Assembly: GCA_035041965.1 (NCBI GenBank)
Contig: JAPYMA010001458.1
Location: forward strand, 1 to 64,000
Origin: Anisakis pegreffii
Lineage: Eukaryota > Nematoda > Chromadorea > Rhabditida > Anisakidae
Direction of reading: 5' to 3'
Length of the DNA: 64,000 nucleotides
The notes under the pieces were generated by a model. It worked only from the letters and a program-made list of their open reading frames with translations, did no database searches and was not told the DNA's origin. Positions 15,701-27,236 of this stretch are shown here, piece by piece. The position numbers were made by a program, and so were the translations under genes. The first letter of the stretch is position 1; the number at the start of each line of letters is the position of its first letter.

Positions 15701-18700
15701 GATAGTCAAACATGGGAAAATAGATGTGAAGCGAAACTAGTCGTGAGAGTATCGCGAATATTTTACAAATCGTTCCGTTCGATTCGGCGAGATTTTAGCG
15801 CAGCATCGGAGTGTATTCTGATCCATGTTAATCTTATAAGCGTTACAAACAACATGTTGTGAACCAATTGGACAGTCCATTTGGTGAACCAATTGATCAG
15901 GAATGGAACGTGGAAGTAGTTATTACTGAATAAGACAGTATTTATTTATTCATTTAATAAACGAGTAATAATATGCGTATACCCTCAGCGTGTTCAGAGT
16001 TTTAGCTAAAGATTTTGAATGCATATTTAGATAGCAAGTAAGTAAATTTGGTCAGTGTTTATGAAAAGAGGTTTAAGGTGAAAGATAGCGGTGCGACGTT
16101 AGCGATCTGTCAGTGGGGATTTGATGATGAAGCGAATCATTTGTTGCATGCGCACAATCTACCAGCTGTCAGATGGGTGGGTGGACCTGAAATCGAGCTG
16201 ATCGCGATTGCTACGAATGCACGTATTGTGCCGAGGTTCGCCGAGTTGACACCACAGAAGCTTGGCATGGCTGGTAGTGTCAGAGAAATGAGCTTTGGAA
16301 CCGCAAAGGTTGGTTTGCGTTTAGTATTTATGCATTATTTGTCATTAATATTTATTTTTTAAGGTTTGCGTTAGTTTATTATTTCTTATTGATCATTCCT
16401 TCATTCATTGAACATCAGCCATATTCTAGTGCTCGTTTTCGTGATATTGTTGATGTAAGTCATTCATTCAAATCAGATTATTTGTTATCGAAGTAAACAA
16501 CTATCGGTTACGCGCCCTTAATGTACCAACCAATGGACACTGACTTCAGGCAGTTTTGATTATGACTACGAAGATGGAAGCTAATAAATCTGGGTTTTAG
16601 CCCTATCCCATTTCCATTCCACTTATATTGTTCAAACTCGGCAGTTTAGTTGTTTGAGGGTGGGATTGTTCGAGAATGTTTCAAGTTGAATTAGGAATGA
16701 ATAAACATTTAAGGATCGAATGCTATGCATCGAGAAATGTCCGAATCATCGTGCAGTGACAATCTTCATTCGAGGTGGTAATAAGATGATAATTGACGAA
16801 GCGAAACGTTCAATGAATGATGCGTTGTGTGTGATTCGTAATCTCGTTAAAGACAATCGCATTGTTTACGGAGGAGGTGCTGCTGAGATTTGTTGCTCTC
16901 TTGAAGTGGCGAAAGAAGCTGATAAGGTATGCATTTCATTCCACGACACATTATTCTGCTTATCAATGCTGCCGTAATGACTGCATTTCCGGTTGGTTTG
17001 TTGTTTTGTGAATATGATTTGACGATCCATTATTTGTTTATACTTTTAAAAAAATTAGCAGTCGCTTGTTTATATGCTAAGCAATTAATCATGCGTTCAT
17101 GCGATATTATCTACAGAAACTCCTACGTAATGGAGAAGTGACGATAGTTGTTAAGTTTGTGCGTATTGCGTTCACTGCTTAACGCCATTAATATGCTGTT
17201 ATCAATTTATGAATTATTTCATTTTGTTTTATTTAATCAGCAATTATAATTTGTTACGAGTTTGTGGCTCTCCGTTATCACCGATATCACATTCTTACTT
17301 CCTTCCGTGCAGCTAACGATATCAGCGCTGAGAATCGTCTAAAGTCTTCATCTAATTCCAAATTCGATCACTGATCTGGCGAGTACAGAGTTGTTGAGGC
17401 TACGATTTTCATATTGGCCAATGATTTCTAGGGAGAGTAACTCAAAATGAACCAAAAAACACTACAATTGATCGATTGAACATGCTATTAGTTTATGTTC
17501 GATGTTTATGTTTAGTTGAACTTTAAGTTCGAACAGGCTAACAATATTTCATATGCTGTTTAATGTGCTTTTGAATAAGATATTAGCAAGTAGCAACGTT
17601 TTATAAGTTTTATTTTGGTTACGTTACTGCACCGTTGCAAAAAACTGAAAATGAAGTAAGTGGTGAATGCGTGTTATGATTGAATAATTGAATAATTTCG
17701 CTTAAATGTGATGGCGTGTGCGATTATTATGTATATTCCGATTATAAAAATTATTATTATTATTATTATTGTTATTATTATTATTATTATGTTAACATCA
17801 TCAACATTTGTGGCTATAGATTGATTCAAATCATAATCTTGTCAGACGTACATTTAGCAGTTAATGTGATTACTTGAATTTGATTGCAGATCGAAGGTGT
17901 TGAGCAGTATGCATTCAGAGCGTTTGCTGATGCGCTAGAATCGATTCCAATGGCACTGGCTGAGAATTCGGGATTGTCGCCGATTGACGCGGTCACGGAT
18001 CTGAAGGCGAAGCAATTGAAACAGTCAAACCCGCGATTGGGCATTGATTGCGTCTTCGCTGGTACTGACGGTAGGCTTCGTTTAGTTTATTCAATTATTT
18101 TCATGAATCTTTAGGAATGGTTTTGAATAATTGTTGAAAATTTATGCCATTAATTCATCACCATCGGCATTAGTGCTGATCTAATTTAATGTTAGCACGA
18201 TATGTCGGTGGCGAATGAATGGAAAAAGAAATTTTTAGATATTGATGTCGAAATTGGTTATTATCTTTCATTATTACGTTCGCATTCATTTGAATGACTT
18301 GGGAATTGTTTCTCTCGTCGGTATTACTTTGAGTTGGTATGAAGAGGAGTGAAAAGTTCTGCTACGATGATTAAGAACTGTGAACCACAATTTTCTTTTT
18401 GCTGAACTTGAGTCATACTGTCTCACTATCAGTCTGTTTCAAGCTGGGAGAGTTGTCACTACCAATCAGTCTTTCAAAAAGTTGTTTTTGGCTTATCTAC
18501 TTCACTCCTTTGTTTAGAAAGATATCGAAATTCGATGATGATAGGTTCGGATCAGTTCAAACGTGTACTGTGATTACATCTGAAATAATGTGCTTATAAT
18601 CTGCATCGCACTGTCTAATTTTTGCACCCGTTATTTTCGATTATAAATTAGTTCTCATTGATATTAAGTGCTGACAGTGGGTATATATTGGTGTTGTTCT

Positions 18701-19135
18701 CAATATTTTAGATGTAATCCTTGTCAATATCAGTGTTTGGGTATCATCAAATGCACCATGTGTTTCAGATATGCGTGAGCAAAAAGTGATAGAAACGCTT
18801 CTGTCGAAGAAGGAGCAAATTTCACTCGCCACACAGGTTTGTGTGCTCTCTCAAAGCAATTAACGTTTGCGTTTTTTAGAAAGCAAATGAACCTAAATAT
18901 GCGTAAAGAACAAATTCACAATTAAACAAATTCATGAACCTTTCTCCTTATCAAATGGATCTAAATGAGTATGTTCCATATGAATGCCTAACGTGATGTA
19001 AATCACTGAAGCGAATTCGATTGAATGTCATGTGGATATATTACATAGGAGTGACAATTTTAGGTGGTTAGAATGGTACTGAAAATTGATGACGTTCGAG
19101 TACCTGATGAAGATAATCGGGCGTACGGAATGTGA
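3778..19135 (+). CDS. cct-5: T-complex protein 1 subunit epsilon (CCT5), ten exons
   Basis: Epsilon subunit of the cytosolic TRiC/CCT chaperonin, which folds actin, tubulin and other proteins using ATP. Exons, all phase-consistent with GT..AG borders: 3778-3882, 4163-4388, 8900-9092, 12213-12405, 14270-14419, 16078-16308, 16714-16926, 17890-18070, 18769-18836, 19064-19135. They join to 1632 nt, 543 aa plus stop, close to the usual 541-542 aa. The ATP-binding motif GDGTTG is at residues 103-108 and the GGGAAEI motif begins at residue 419. [14 protein letters not shown] and [13 protein letters not shown] are near-identical to animal CCT5. The start is the ATG before [14 protein letters not shown], which matches the family N-terminus. 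Introns 2 (4.5 kb) and 3 (3.1 kb) are large, and no nested gene could be supported in them. Acceptors of exons 6 and 7 are TTTAAG. An AATAAA lies about 36 bases after the stop. Identification is certain; borders are very likely. Confidence 0.96.
11467..11529. repeat. Near-perfect hairpin, 25-bp arms
   Basis: ATTAGGACATTTGCTAAAAT... is matched by its reverse complement ...ATTTTAGCAGGTGTCCTAAT across a 13-base loop, with one or two mismatches. It lies in cct-5 intron 3, about 90 bases before a second hairpin. Confidence 0.85.
11622..11666. repeat. Perfect hairpin, 20-bp arms
   Basis: AACAGTGTAATTGGTCAAAT is followed after five bases (CGATC) by its exact reverse complement. Located in cct-5 intron 3. 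Confidence 0.9.
15040..15230. repeat. Purine-rich (GA) tract with GAGATT hexamers
   Basis: In cct-5 intron 5 the plus strand is strongly purine-biased for nearly 200 bases (GAAAGTGAAGAAAGAAAGAAG and similar) and ends in imperfect GAGATT/GAAATT hexamer repeats near 15187-15215. Confidence 0.7.
17743..17791. repeat. ATT trinucleotide microsatellite
   Basis: About 15 consecutive ATT units with one GTT interruption, in cct-5 intron 7. Likely length-variable between individuals. Confidence 0.9.
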
Positions 19136-19170
19136 TGTTAGGAATGTTGAAGACCGCAGGGAAATCAATG

Positions 19171-19176
19171 AATAAA
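19171..19176 (+). terminator. Likely poly(A) signal of cct-5
   Basis: An AATAAA hexamer sits about 36 bases after the cct-5 stop codon, a normal nematode 3' UTR distance. A second AATAAA-like sequence follows near 19199. The hexamer is common by chance in AT-rich DNA, so position is the main support. Confidence 0.55.
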
Positions 19177-22100
19177 TAATTATCTCATTGTCGAATGCGA
19201 ATAAAGTACTCATGATGATATCAATTATGATATCGAATGATTACATTTCAGTAAATAAGCAACCGCTTGCAATCAATTCATTATTTTCATCGTTAATATT
19301 GTCAATATCAGTACTGCTTTAAGCGTTTAAAATAACGGATCTATCCCGTTGATGATTAATTTGTTACTTGTTGTTCGTTCGATTTATTCTACACGTTGTT
19401 GATGCTTAATAAATTGTTTTTCGCACCAGTCACGTTGCATTATTTTGAATGAATCGATTTGCAGCCGTCTTCTGTCGGCGTATTCGATTATTACCTATTT
19501 ATATAATTGCTTTTATCCTTTTCTTTATCAACACGATGATGATCAATAGTAAGATATTTCAGCATTTGACCCTTCACAATAGCTTTTCATATAACCTTTA
19601 CATTCATCTTCATTTATCGGTGCACTACATCATATGATAATGATTGTTTTATGCTCCTAGAGAAGTTTGTTTTGTGCACACATTATCATTAGGTTCTATA
19701 TTCGAAACGAGTCGTTTAAGTCTGTTTCGCATAAATATCTTGCTTAGTGTGGTTACCAATTTATACAATTCATTTTGCAATAACCTGTTCACTGCTCAGA
19801 TTCAATCCTACCGATTCATTTTCATTTCATTCATTTCGTATTGTGTTGCTATTAATGTTAATCACAATCGTATATCCTCGTAACATTCAGCAATTGCTTT
19901 TGTAAATCACGGTGTTGGTGTGTGCTCGGCGGTATACAACTTGCAAAGAGTATATTTTTTAGTATTTTATTTAAGTAAGAATCTGTTTTATCATTAAGAA
20001 TTTAGTCGTAATTATTAATTGGATGAGAGTTGCAATATGTATGTGTGGAGAGCTCAGAGAAGGATTAGATTAATCACTGAATGCCGCGCGTGATCGTTGG
20101 TCACTTGCAGTCATATTTTATTGGTTGACAAATTAATTAGAAAGTTGTTTCATGATATTTGTGCTAGTAGTGATCATACTTGTTGAATTGAGCCTATCTA
20201 GTAATTGTGGTTGGTTTAAAGATAGTAGGACAGTTGCTTTTACGATATTTTCAGTGTTTTTACTGCAAATGTAGTAATTGATCGTATTGGAGTACTTATT
20301 GAATGAAGTAGGTGTTCAATCTCAAAGTGATCCAGTTTCTGATATTATTAATGAGATAGAGTTGGTAATAAAGCTCTAATTGTAAGTCTATAATAGTTAA
20401 AATAGCTCAGGGTTTCAAGGAAAAGGATTGTGAAAGATTGGAGTTTGTATGAATGCGGTTATCTTTACCGAACATGCTCATTACGGGATGAATGAAGTGA
20501 TTAGTAAATGATCGAAGCTTATTATAATTTATCATAGGCTTTAAAATTGAATTAATTCAAGGAATAATGAACACACAGAAGGGTTTCATCGAGGAAATTG
20601 TATGTGTGAAAGGGATTGTCACATGCGAGTTAGTGAGCAAACACTTGGCTTTTGAAATTGGAAATTTTAAAGATCTGACGAATTTTTAATCACTTCTGTT
20701 CAATGCGTCGAAAGTTGAATAGATTTTTTGGAGTTTGTGAACCTGTTGATATGGGATGAACGGATCGTCATCATGATCAATGCAATCCTATTTGTTAAAC
20801 GCATCTTTCATGTTTGTTCTTCCCGACTTCCTGCTAATATATTCATTTCAAAGTTTTGCTGATGTGGTTAATTTTTGTGATATACACTAGGTGATGATGC
20901 TATTCGATGGTAAGCAGTAAAGCGCCGTTCTCGTTCTATTGCATTAACGAAGCTAGTAATTCTTTCGATTCACTTAATCACCTCAATCGCTTTCGTTCTA
21001 TCATCACCGCATTCGGCTATTTTTAAACAGCATTCTTTAGAATCTAGTTATAATCTCGTATCTAACGATTATTGATCTTTCATATTCATGTTATATTTTG
21101 TTAATTAGTTGAAGTATGAAATACTGCTTTTAGTAATCGATTGGACTGATGTAATTTATTTATCATAGGTCGATGACAACTTTTTTTTTGATTGTTCAGT
21201 TTATTGATGTCTACCTTGTTTCTCGCTCCGTATCTTTTCCGGTTCACTCTCCATCTCGCTATAAACCTGCTTTCTCCTGCTACTCTCTTATAGCAGAGTG
21301 TGTTATCCTCAGAGAAGTAATGCAACGAGTGAAAGTTTAACAAAACTAATTGGAAATTGAAAACGGGTGTTAGAATGTCAGGAATTGTGCAAGTAAGATC
21401 GCGGGTTATCGGATCTTGATCGAAAGGTTTTGCCTTGATTACTTGAGCGCTGTGAAACTCGATTCATTATTGAGGAACTGTATGCCGTTGTGAGAGCCTA
21501 CTTAAAGTAGTAACTTGTATGGTTTTGTTGTACCCTACTGTGGGCTTTGTGATCAGGAAGAGGAACAAATTTATACGGGGTTCAGAGCTCACTCACAAAT
21601 GGTGACAGTAATACGCAGAATTGGCCTTGATTTCTCATTTGTGTAATGTTGGCTCGCGAACAGGGTGATATTAGAGAAGATGACGTCGTACTGAAGAGTA
21701 TCGAAGAATTTGGGAAAGAACTGTCTGAAGTGCATAAGAAAGCTTGTAATTGTACAAGTCAATTAGGGAAGATTGAGCTAGAACAGTCGGATTTTGGGAA
21801 GACGCAAATTTAGGAGACTGCTAACATAGTAAGAGTCTCAGGCAACGATTTGAAGTATGTTGAGAATTCAGCGCTGAATTCACCGTGCTTCCGTTCCATT
21901 TGGTAAAGGTTGAAAGAGTTGCTTAGCTGTTTATAACAAGTTTTTCGAAATCACATGATGAAGAGCAAATGCATTCTAACTATTTTGAAGGAAAGAAAAA
22001 TCACCTCAAGGTTCGGTGATGAAGGTAAATTTAAACTAATCATGTATTTCTTTGTTTAAGTGAACTATTTTTCTGTTCTTTTGTGATCCATCCTAATGAT

Positions 22101-22688
22101 AATATTCCTTGGTTTGCATAAATCCAATTGATCATTGTTGCGAAATTGCGAGTTTTCGTTGACGGTCCTGTGGCAGTGAGTTATCCGAAAAAATGTGTTG
22201 GACAAGCGGTAGGGTGTTCACTGAGCTTTGGGGGTGCTCGTTGAGGTAATTGAAGAGAGAGAGGTGTACCCCCTAAAAGTGGGAAGTGTGATCACACAGA
22301 AAAAAAAAACGATTTCCCTGAGAACGAGTGCAGTTGATCGTGATTGACATATGTGATCAGAAGGCAGGCATTACATGTGTTCTCATTTGTCCGCTCTCGT
22401 GAAAAATTCCCCTTGGCATCATCCTGTGACTGTTGATGGTTACTTAAAAAGTCTTATTATTTTCATCATATCACTAAAGTAGTGTTCAAAACATGGTGTT
22501 GTTCGATTAACAAAGCGAATCCGATATATTGAATATCAATAACAATTGAAGTGTTCGTAATAGTGATAATATGAAATGTTATTGATCATGCCATATGTAA
22601 ATTACTAGCGCTATGATGTTTCCACACTCTTTTATTCGCGTTTTCATTTTGCAGCCCCATTTCATCTGATCACAACTATCATTGCTGT
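19177..22688. other. Between cct-5 and atf-7: short unrecognised frames only
   Basis: Small open frames on the plus strand include 20568-20690 (41 codons) and 21646-21813 (ATG to TAG, 55 aa, charged, IEEFGKELSEVHKKACN). A 49-codon block at 21201-21343 follows a strong TTGATTGTTCAG acceptor. None resembles a known protein and each length is expected by chance. Confidence 0.4.
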
Positions 22689-25600
22689 ATGTCAGTTGCG
22701 ACAACTTCATCAAACAATAATGGCATTTCCACTTCGAGCGGACCAATGGTTAGTAGTCGTTCAACGTTGTTTAATCTGTTTGCTTTTTTATTCTCCTTCA
22801 CTTTGATATCGGTTTTTATCTTGCGAACAAATTTTATCGATCTTCAATCAGTGATTGACTCAGCTGACACGTATACTATGATCATTGACCATTGTGACCA
22901 TCAAAACAATTGAAACTTCCTGATTACATAAAATTATCCGAATATATGAAAGCGACCTCTACATTGAATTCTACTGAAATGTTGTGTAAGCAGTAGTGAT
23001 GGGATCCAGCCGACAGTCGGTCGGGAAAATCCGACAGCTTCGGAATTCCGACTGTCGGAATGACGAAATGCCAACTCGGTCGGATTGCGACCGAACGAAA
23101 TTTCGCTCGGATTTACTAGTAAGCAGCACTGTAATTTCTAGAAGAATAACTTGTTTATTTATTTTCCTATTTACCGTGAGAGGTTGTAAATGAGCAAATT
23201 GGGTTTAAGTTGTTAAAAATGGAGAGCGTAATGGAACGCGATGATTCATCGGTGGATGTGGTCACTCTCGAAACACCGAACCTAGCCAATATGGTATCTG
23301 CAAATTCTGCATCTTTACCTGGTATTGATTGTCTCTTATTTGCATGTTCTTTACCGCATTTTATTGGAAGTGAATGAATGGTATGTGCAAAATTTTGCTG
23401 CCTATCGTAGGCACAAATGTTTTCTGCCGAATTGTGTGCAATCCGCCGCACCGTTACGCGAGGTATTTTTGAAATTGGCAACTTTCATGAACAAAGATCG
23501 TGTCTTGATTACTCGCTGTCAAGAGAAGTGAAGTGCATCATCATTCAGGTGACTTTCCATCAACTGCTGAATTAATGCAGAAATGCTTAGCCGTGAATCC
23601 ATTCGAGCTGAAGTTTCGTGAAGCGAATCGTCAGTTTAGTCAAGGAAATCAGGAACTCTTAGAGCAGGTTAGCTATTTCTGTAGAATGAACTCGTTTATT
23701 CGTTACCTACGTTAATAGCAGAATATGTGAATATTTTAACTTTGGTAGATGAACTTATATTATCATTCTCAGTTCAAAACTGTTAATGTTAATGCAGCTT
23801 TTAGGAGTAGTAATAGTAATTAGTGATGTATTGCTTTGACACTGACAATTGATGAGTTCTTTTGTGACGTAATTTTCATAATTTGTTTTCGTTTTGCTTT
23901 TTTGAATAAAGTCATATTGACACATACAGTTTTATTATTCATAGTGTTCAGTAAAATATTGAATTTAGCATCAATTTTCAATTTGAAGACAAATGTGATG
24001 TTTCTATATTAAAGAATGGATTAGTACCTGCAACCCTGTCGCTACCAACATCTCAAGGTATCACTTTGCTGAAGTTACCCACTTCTCTAGCTCTAGAGCA
24101 TTCACCGGGTATCTTTTCCAACATCAACTTTCCATCTGCAGATCTCGACGGCGAAAACTATGATTTTGCACGTCTCTTGCAACACGTTAGTTTTTGATGA
24201 TGATGACGATGAATACGTTTATATTTCGAAAATTCATTGATAACGATTACGGTGTTGTGGTGATTTATAGTGACGTTCTTAACAACGAAAGCTTTCATTT
24301 GTTTGCTGTTTAGTTTGCATGCAGCAGCGTATGTGTATGATACCACTTAGGTGATTGAGTGAATGAATGATTTAGATGAAAGATAACGGAGGTTTATCAA
24401 CGCAGAGTTCACGAATTGATAATGACGCGACGACGTCGAGTGGTCAAGCACCTCGAACTGCAGACGTGCTGAATGCAGTTCTCGATATGCATTCGGATAG
24501 ACTGAGTAGCTTCAATTATCTCGGTTCTGGTGGCAATACCACTTCGTCACCTCTTGTTAGTTGCTCTTTTCTTTCGGAACCAACCATATACGTCTCCCTC
24601 TCGTCTAACTGATACAACATTTACTGTTTCACAAAATAATTCATCTATTTATCTGACCTTTAACGTGATGTTAATTTTTCACCTCACTCTATGATATCAG
24701 TATAGTAATAAATATGCAAAGTATCGTTTGTAACAATGATAATGATACTGATAGCAAAACGAGAACTACCCCTGAAACAAACCAAACAGATCACTAAGTA
24801 AATAGCAAACTAAACTGATTGTGAATAATAACTAAGCTAAACCAACTAAAAATTTCAGGGTGCCACACCGGGCGGCACGATTCCATCGACAGCCGCAATA
24901 GCAGCATCGTTGGCCAGTGCAGCTGCGTCGGTATCAGTGCCAACGACCAGCAGTAGTCTTATCAACAGTAGTAGTAGTAATGTCTTAGATGGCAACGTAA
25001 GTGCTATACCGTCGGTGTTGTTAAGTCCGTCGTGTTCATCAACGAACAGCTCATCGTCCGTATCGTCTTCATCATGTGTAGCTGCTTCTGCGACAGCTCA
25101 GTCCACTGCTGTATCTCAAGCCCAATCCGCCTCGTCGTCCACATCCAGTAATTGCATCACAGCGCCGATACCCTCCCTGCAACCACTGATTACCACCAAC
25201 TCAATGATAGGTTTATCGCAACTCCCTGCAGCCGTTCCCGTGACCAATGCAGCACTGTCGACTGCAAGTGCATTGACAACACTAAGCTCGTCAGCAACAT
25301 TACTGGCTGCAGCTGCATGCAGTTCTGCTGGTTTATCGTCGTCTACCACCCAGCCACTCTCCATCAATGTGTCATCACCTTCGTCCGCTACACATCACCA
25401 CCATCCGATGTTCGTCTTAATCACTGTTTAATATTGCTTGAAACTTATGTTGTACTCGTCTAAAATGTGAACTTTACTCGAATGGATTTGATTCAGGCAG
25501 GCACGAACGGTGTCTGTCTCACTGGTCAGTGTTGAGAATTATGAACAGATTGATTGTTTGATTGTTCAAGGTGTTTTTTTTTTGAAGAGGGTGCGTGTTA

Positions 25601-27236
25601 ATTGTATGCACTTTTCACTAGAGCTCTGCCTAATGTGACGCTTCAGGAAGAAGAGGTTAACGGTGCGATCGAATCCTCCTTCGTTAGGCACCACGCCGCC
25701 GCAATTACCTGGTGGTGTTCAGTTCGCTTCGAATGGTCCAATGACACAGTTAGGGAGTGGTGCATCAGGAGCTAGTGAAGCAGAGCAGCAAATGATGACG
25801 CCGGCAGATTGGGATCCTCGAGATGTGAAACCGATCGTGGTTAGGAAATTAGATCGTCAGAATCTGCAGACTGCTGTGTGTTTTTGTTGTTGTTTTGTTT
25901 TGTTTTTTTTTTCAAACGTTCGTTTGATTGCTTGCTTTATGTTTCCTGTTACATTTTTTGCTCTAGAAAAATATCCTGTGTGTTAATTCGTAGTACGAAT
26001 ATAATTTTTTACATTGCAATTTTGAAGGAACATTTAGATTGAGACTGTGATCTAATAGAATTGAGGAGAGGAATGTATGTAAATGGTTGTGTCACAGCTG
26101 GGTAAAACTGGCATTTGGTTGATGGCCATTTTTTAAAAGGTCGAGAAGACGAATGCAAATTTAATATTATTCAGAATGATCAGCAGCAATACTTTGATCA
26201 CGAAGAGGTATATCCAAACGCGCAGCAACAAGATGCAGTGCAAAAGGTTATTAACGAACAGCAATCATCACAAGGACCGAGGAGGTTTGTTTCCTAAACA
26301 ATACACATTCGTTTAGTTTTTGTTTTATGTCAGCAGTTCGAATCTTTGGTAGCTTATATCCTGGAAGTGAAAGTTGCTAAATGCACAACACAAATATTCA
26401 CTTACTGAATCGCAGTAATAAGATTTTTATTTGTTCAATTAAAGCGTTGAAAGTGAAGTGTCAGTTCCGTCGACAAGTCGGAGCGGTGGACGAGGTCGGG
26501 GTCGAACCTCATTGACTGCTGATCTGCCACCCGATGAGCGCAGAGTGACAATTCTTGAGAGGAATAAGGCGGCAGCAGTTCGCTATCGAAAACGAAAGAA
26601 GGAAGAACATGACGAAATGATCACAAGAGTGCAAATGCTTGAACAGGAGAAAAATGCTTTAACGGTTCGTATTATTCACCGTTTACATAAATCTTTCTTG
26701 TCAGCAGAAAGCAGAACGACCGTTTGAACTTTTGGAATGCGTATGTCACTGTGTAATTGTGCTCGCAATCAATGAATATATATATTTTGTTTTCCTCAAT
26801 CTTTTTGTTGTTACCATGGCATCACTGAATAGACAAATGGTTTTGCCAAAACAAACGATACTTTTGCAGTCGGTTGTTATCGTTGCTTTTTCAACAGCTT
26901 GTTTACTGATATCAATAAGATTTAGTTGTAGTAGATTCGGTTGTGATAATTAAGTATTAAAAACGAATAAAAGCACTTTGATTGCAGACCCAAAATCAAG
27001 TGCTGAGACGTGAGCTGGAAAGAGTGACAGCGCTGCTGAAAGCATACGAGTCCAGGTGTGTTTGCCGATTAACGAACATGAATGAGGTATCATTACGATC
27101 CGATTCACCGGTCGTTGACGTTGATGTATTATCGTCCCCAAATAACAATAGTAATAATAATAACGGTGCGGCAGCCACATATCTTGCACAACAACCAATC
27201 GTGAATGCACTTCACGTGAAGAAATTATCGAAATGA
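22689..27236 (+). CDS. atf-7: ATF2/ATF7-family bZIP transcription factor (ATF-7-like), ten exons
   Basis: Nuclear CRE-type bZIP factor. In C. elegans ATF-7 acts downstream of p38 MAPK PMK-1 in innate immunity (family knowledge, not seen here). Exons: 22689-22748 (tentative), 23210-23321, 23549-23667, 24015-24185, 24376-24555, 24859-25409, 25647-25879, 26140-26284, 26445-26664, 26988-27236. They total 2040 nt, about 679 aa. Exon 9 carries an RG-rich patch and the basic region [16 protein letters not shown]. The leucine zipper continues into exon 10 ([13 protein letters not shown]) and ends ESRCVCR, as in nematode ATF-7. Exon 3 ([11 protein letters not shown]...NPFELKF) resembles the ATF2 stretch after its zinc finger. 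Exon 6 is a long Ser/Ala/Thr-rich activation-type region. The N-terminal C2H2 finger of vertebrate ATF2 was not found. Translation may instead start at the ATG at 23219. The exon 7 donor is the least certain border. Confidence 0.88.
22991..23131. repeat. CG-rich block with nested inverted repeats in atf-7 intron 1
   Basis: A short block unlike its AT-rich surroundings. CCGACAGTCGG (23010-23020) is answered by its reverse complement CCGACTGTCGG (23048-23058), and a small GGTCGG/GCGACC hairpin follows. The outer ends CAGTAGTG (22991-22998) and CAGCACTG (23124-23131) are imperfect inverted repeats (6 of 8), reminiscent of hAT ends. No convincing target-site duplication flanks them. It may be a decayed miniature element or a structured intronic segment. 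Confidence 0.5.

Noticed and set aside
15392..15862. 156-codon hydrophobic frame in cct-5 intron 5
   Set aside because: It is T-rich intron sequence read in a Phe/Val/Ser-rich frame; it starts from a TTG, has no motif, and sits next to low-complexity DNA.
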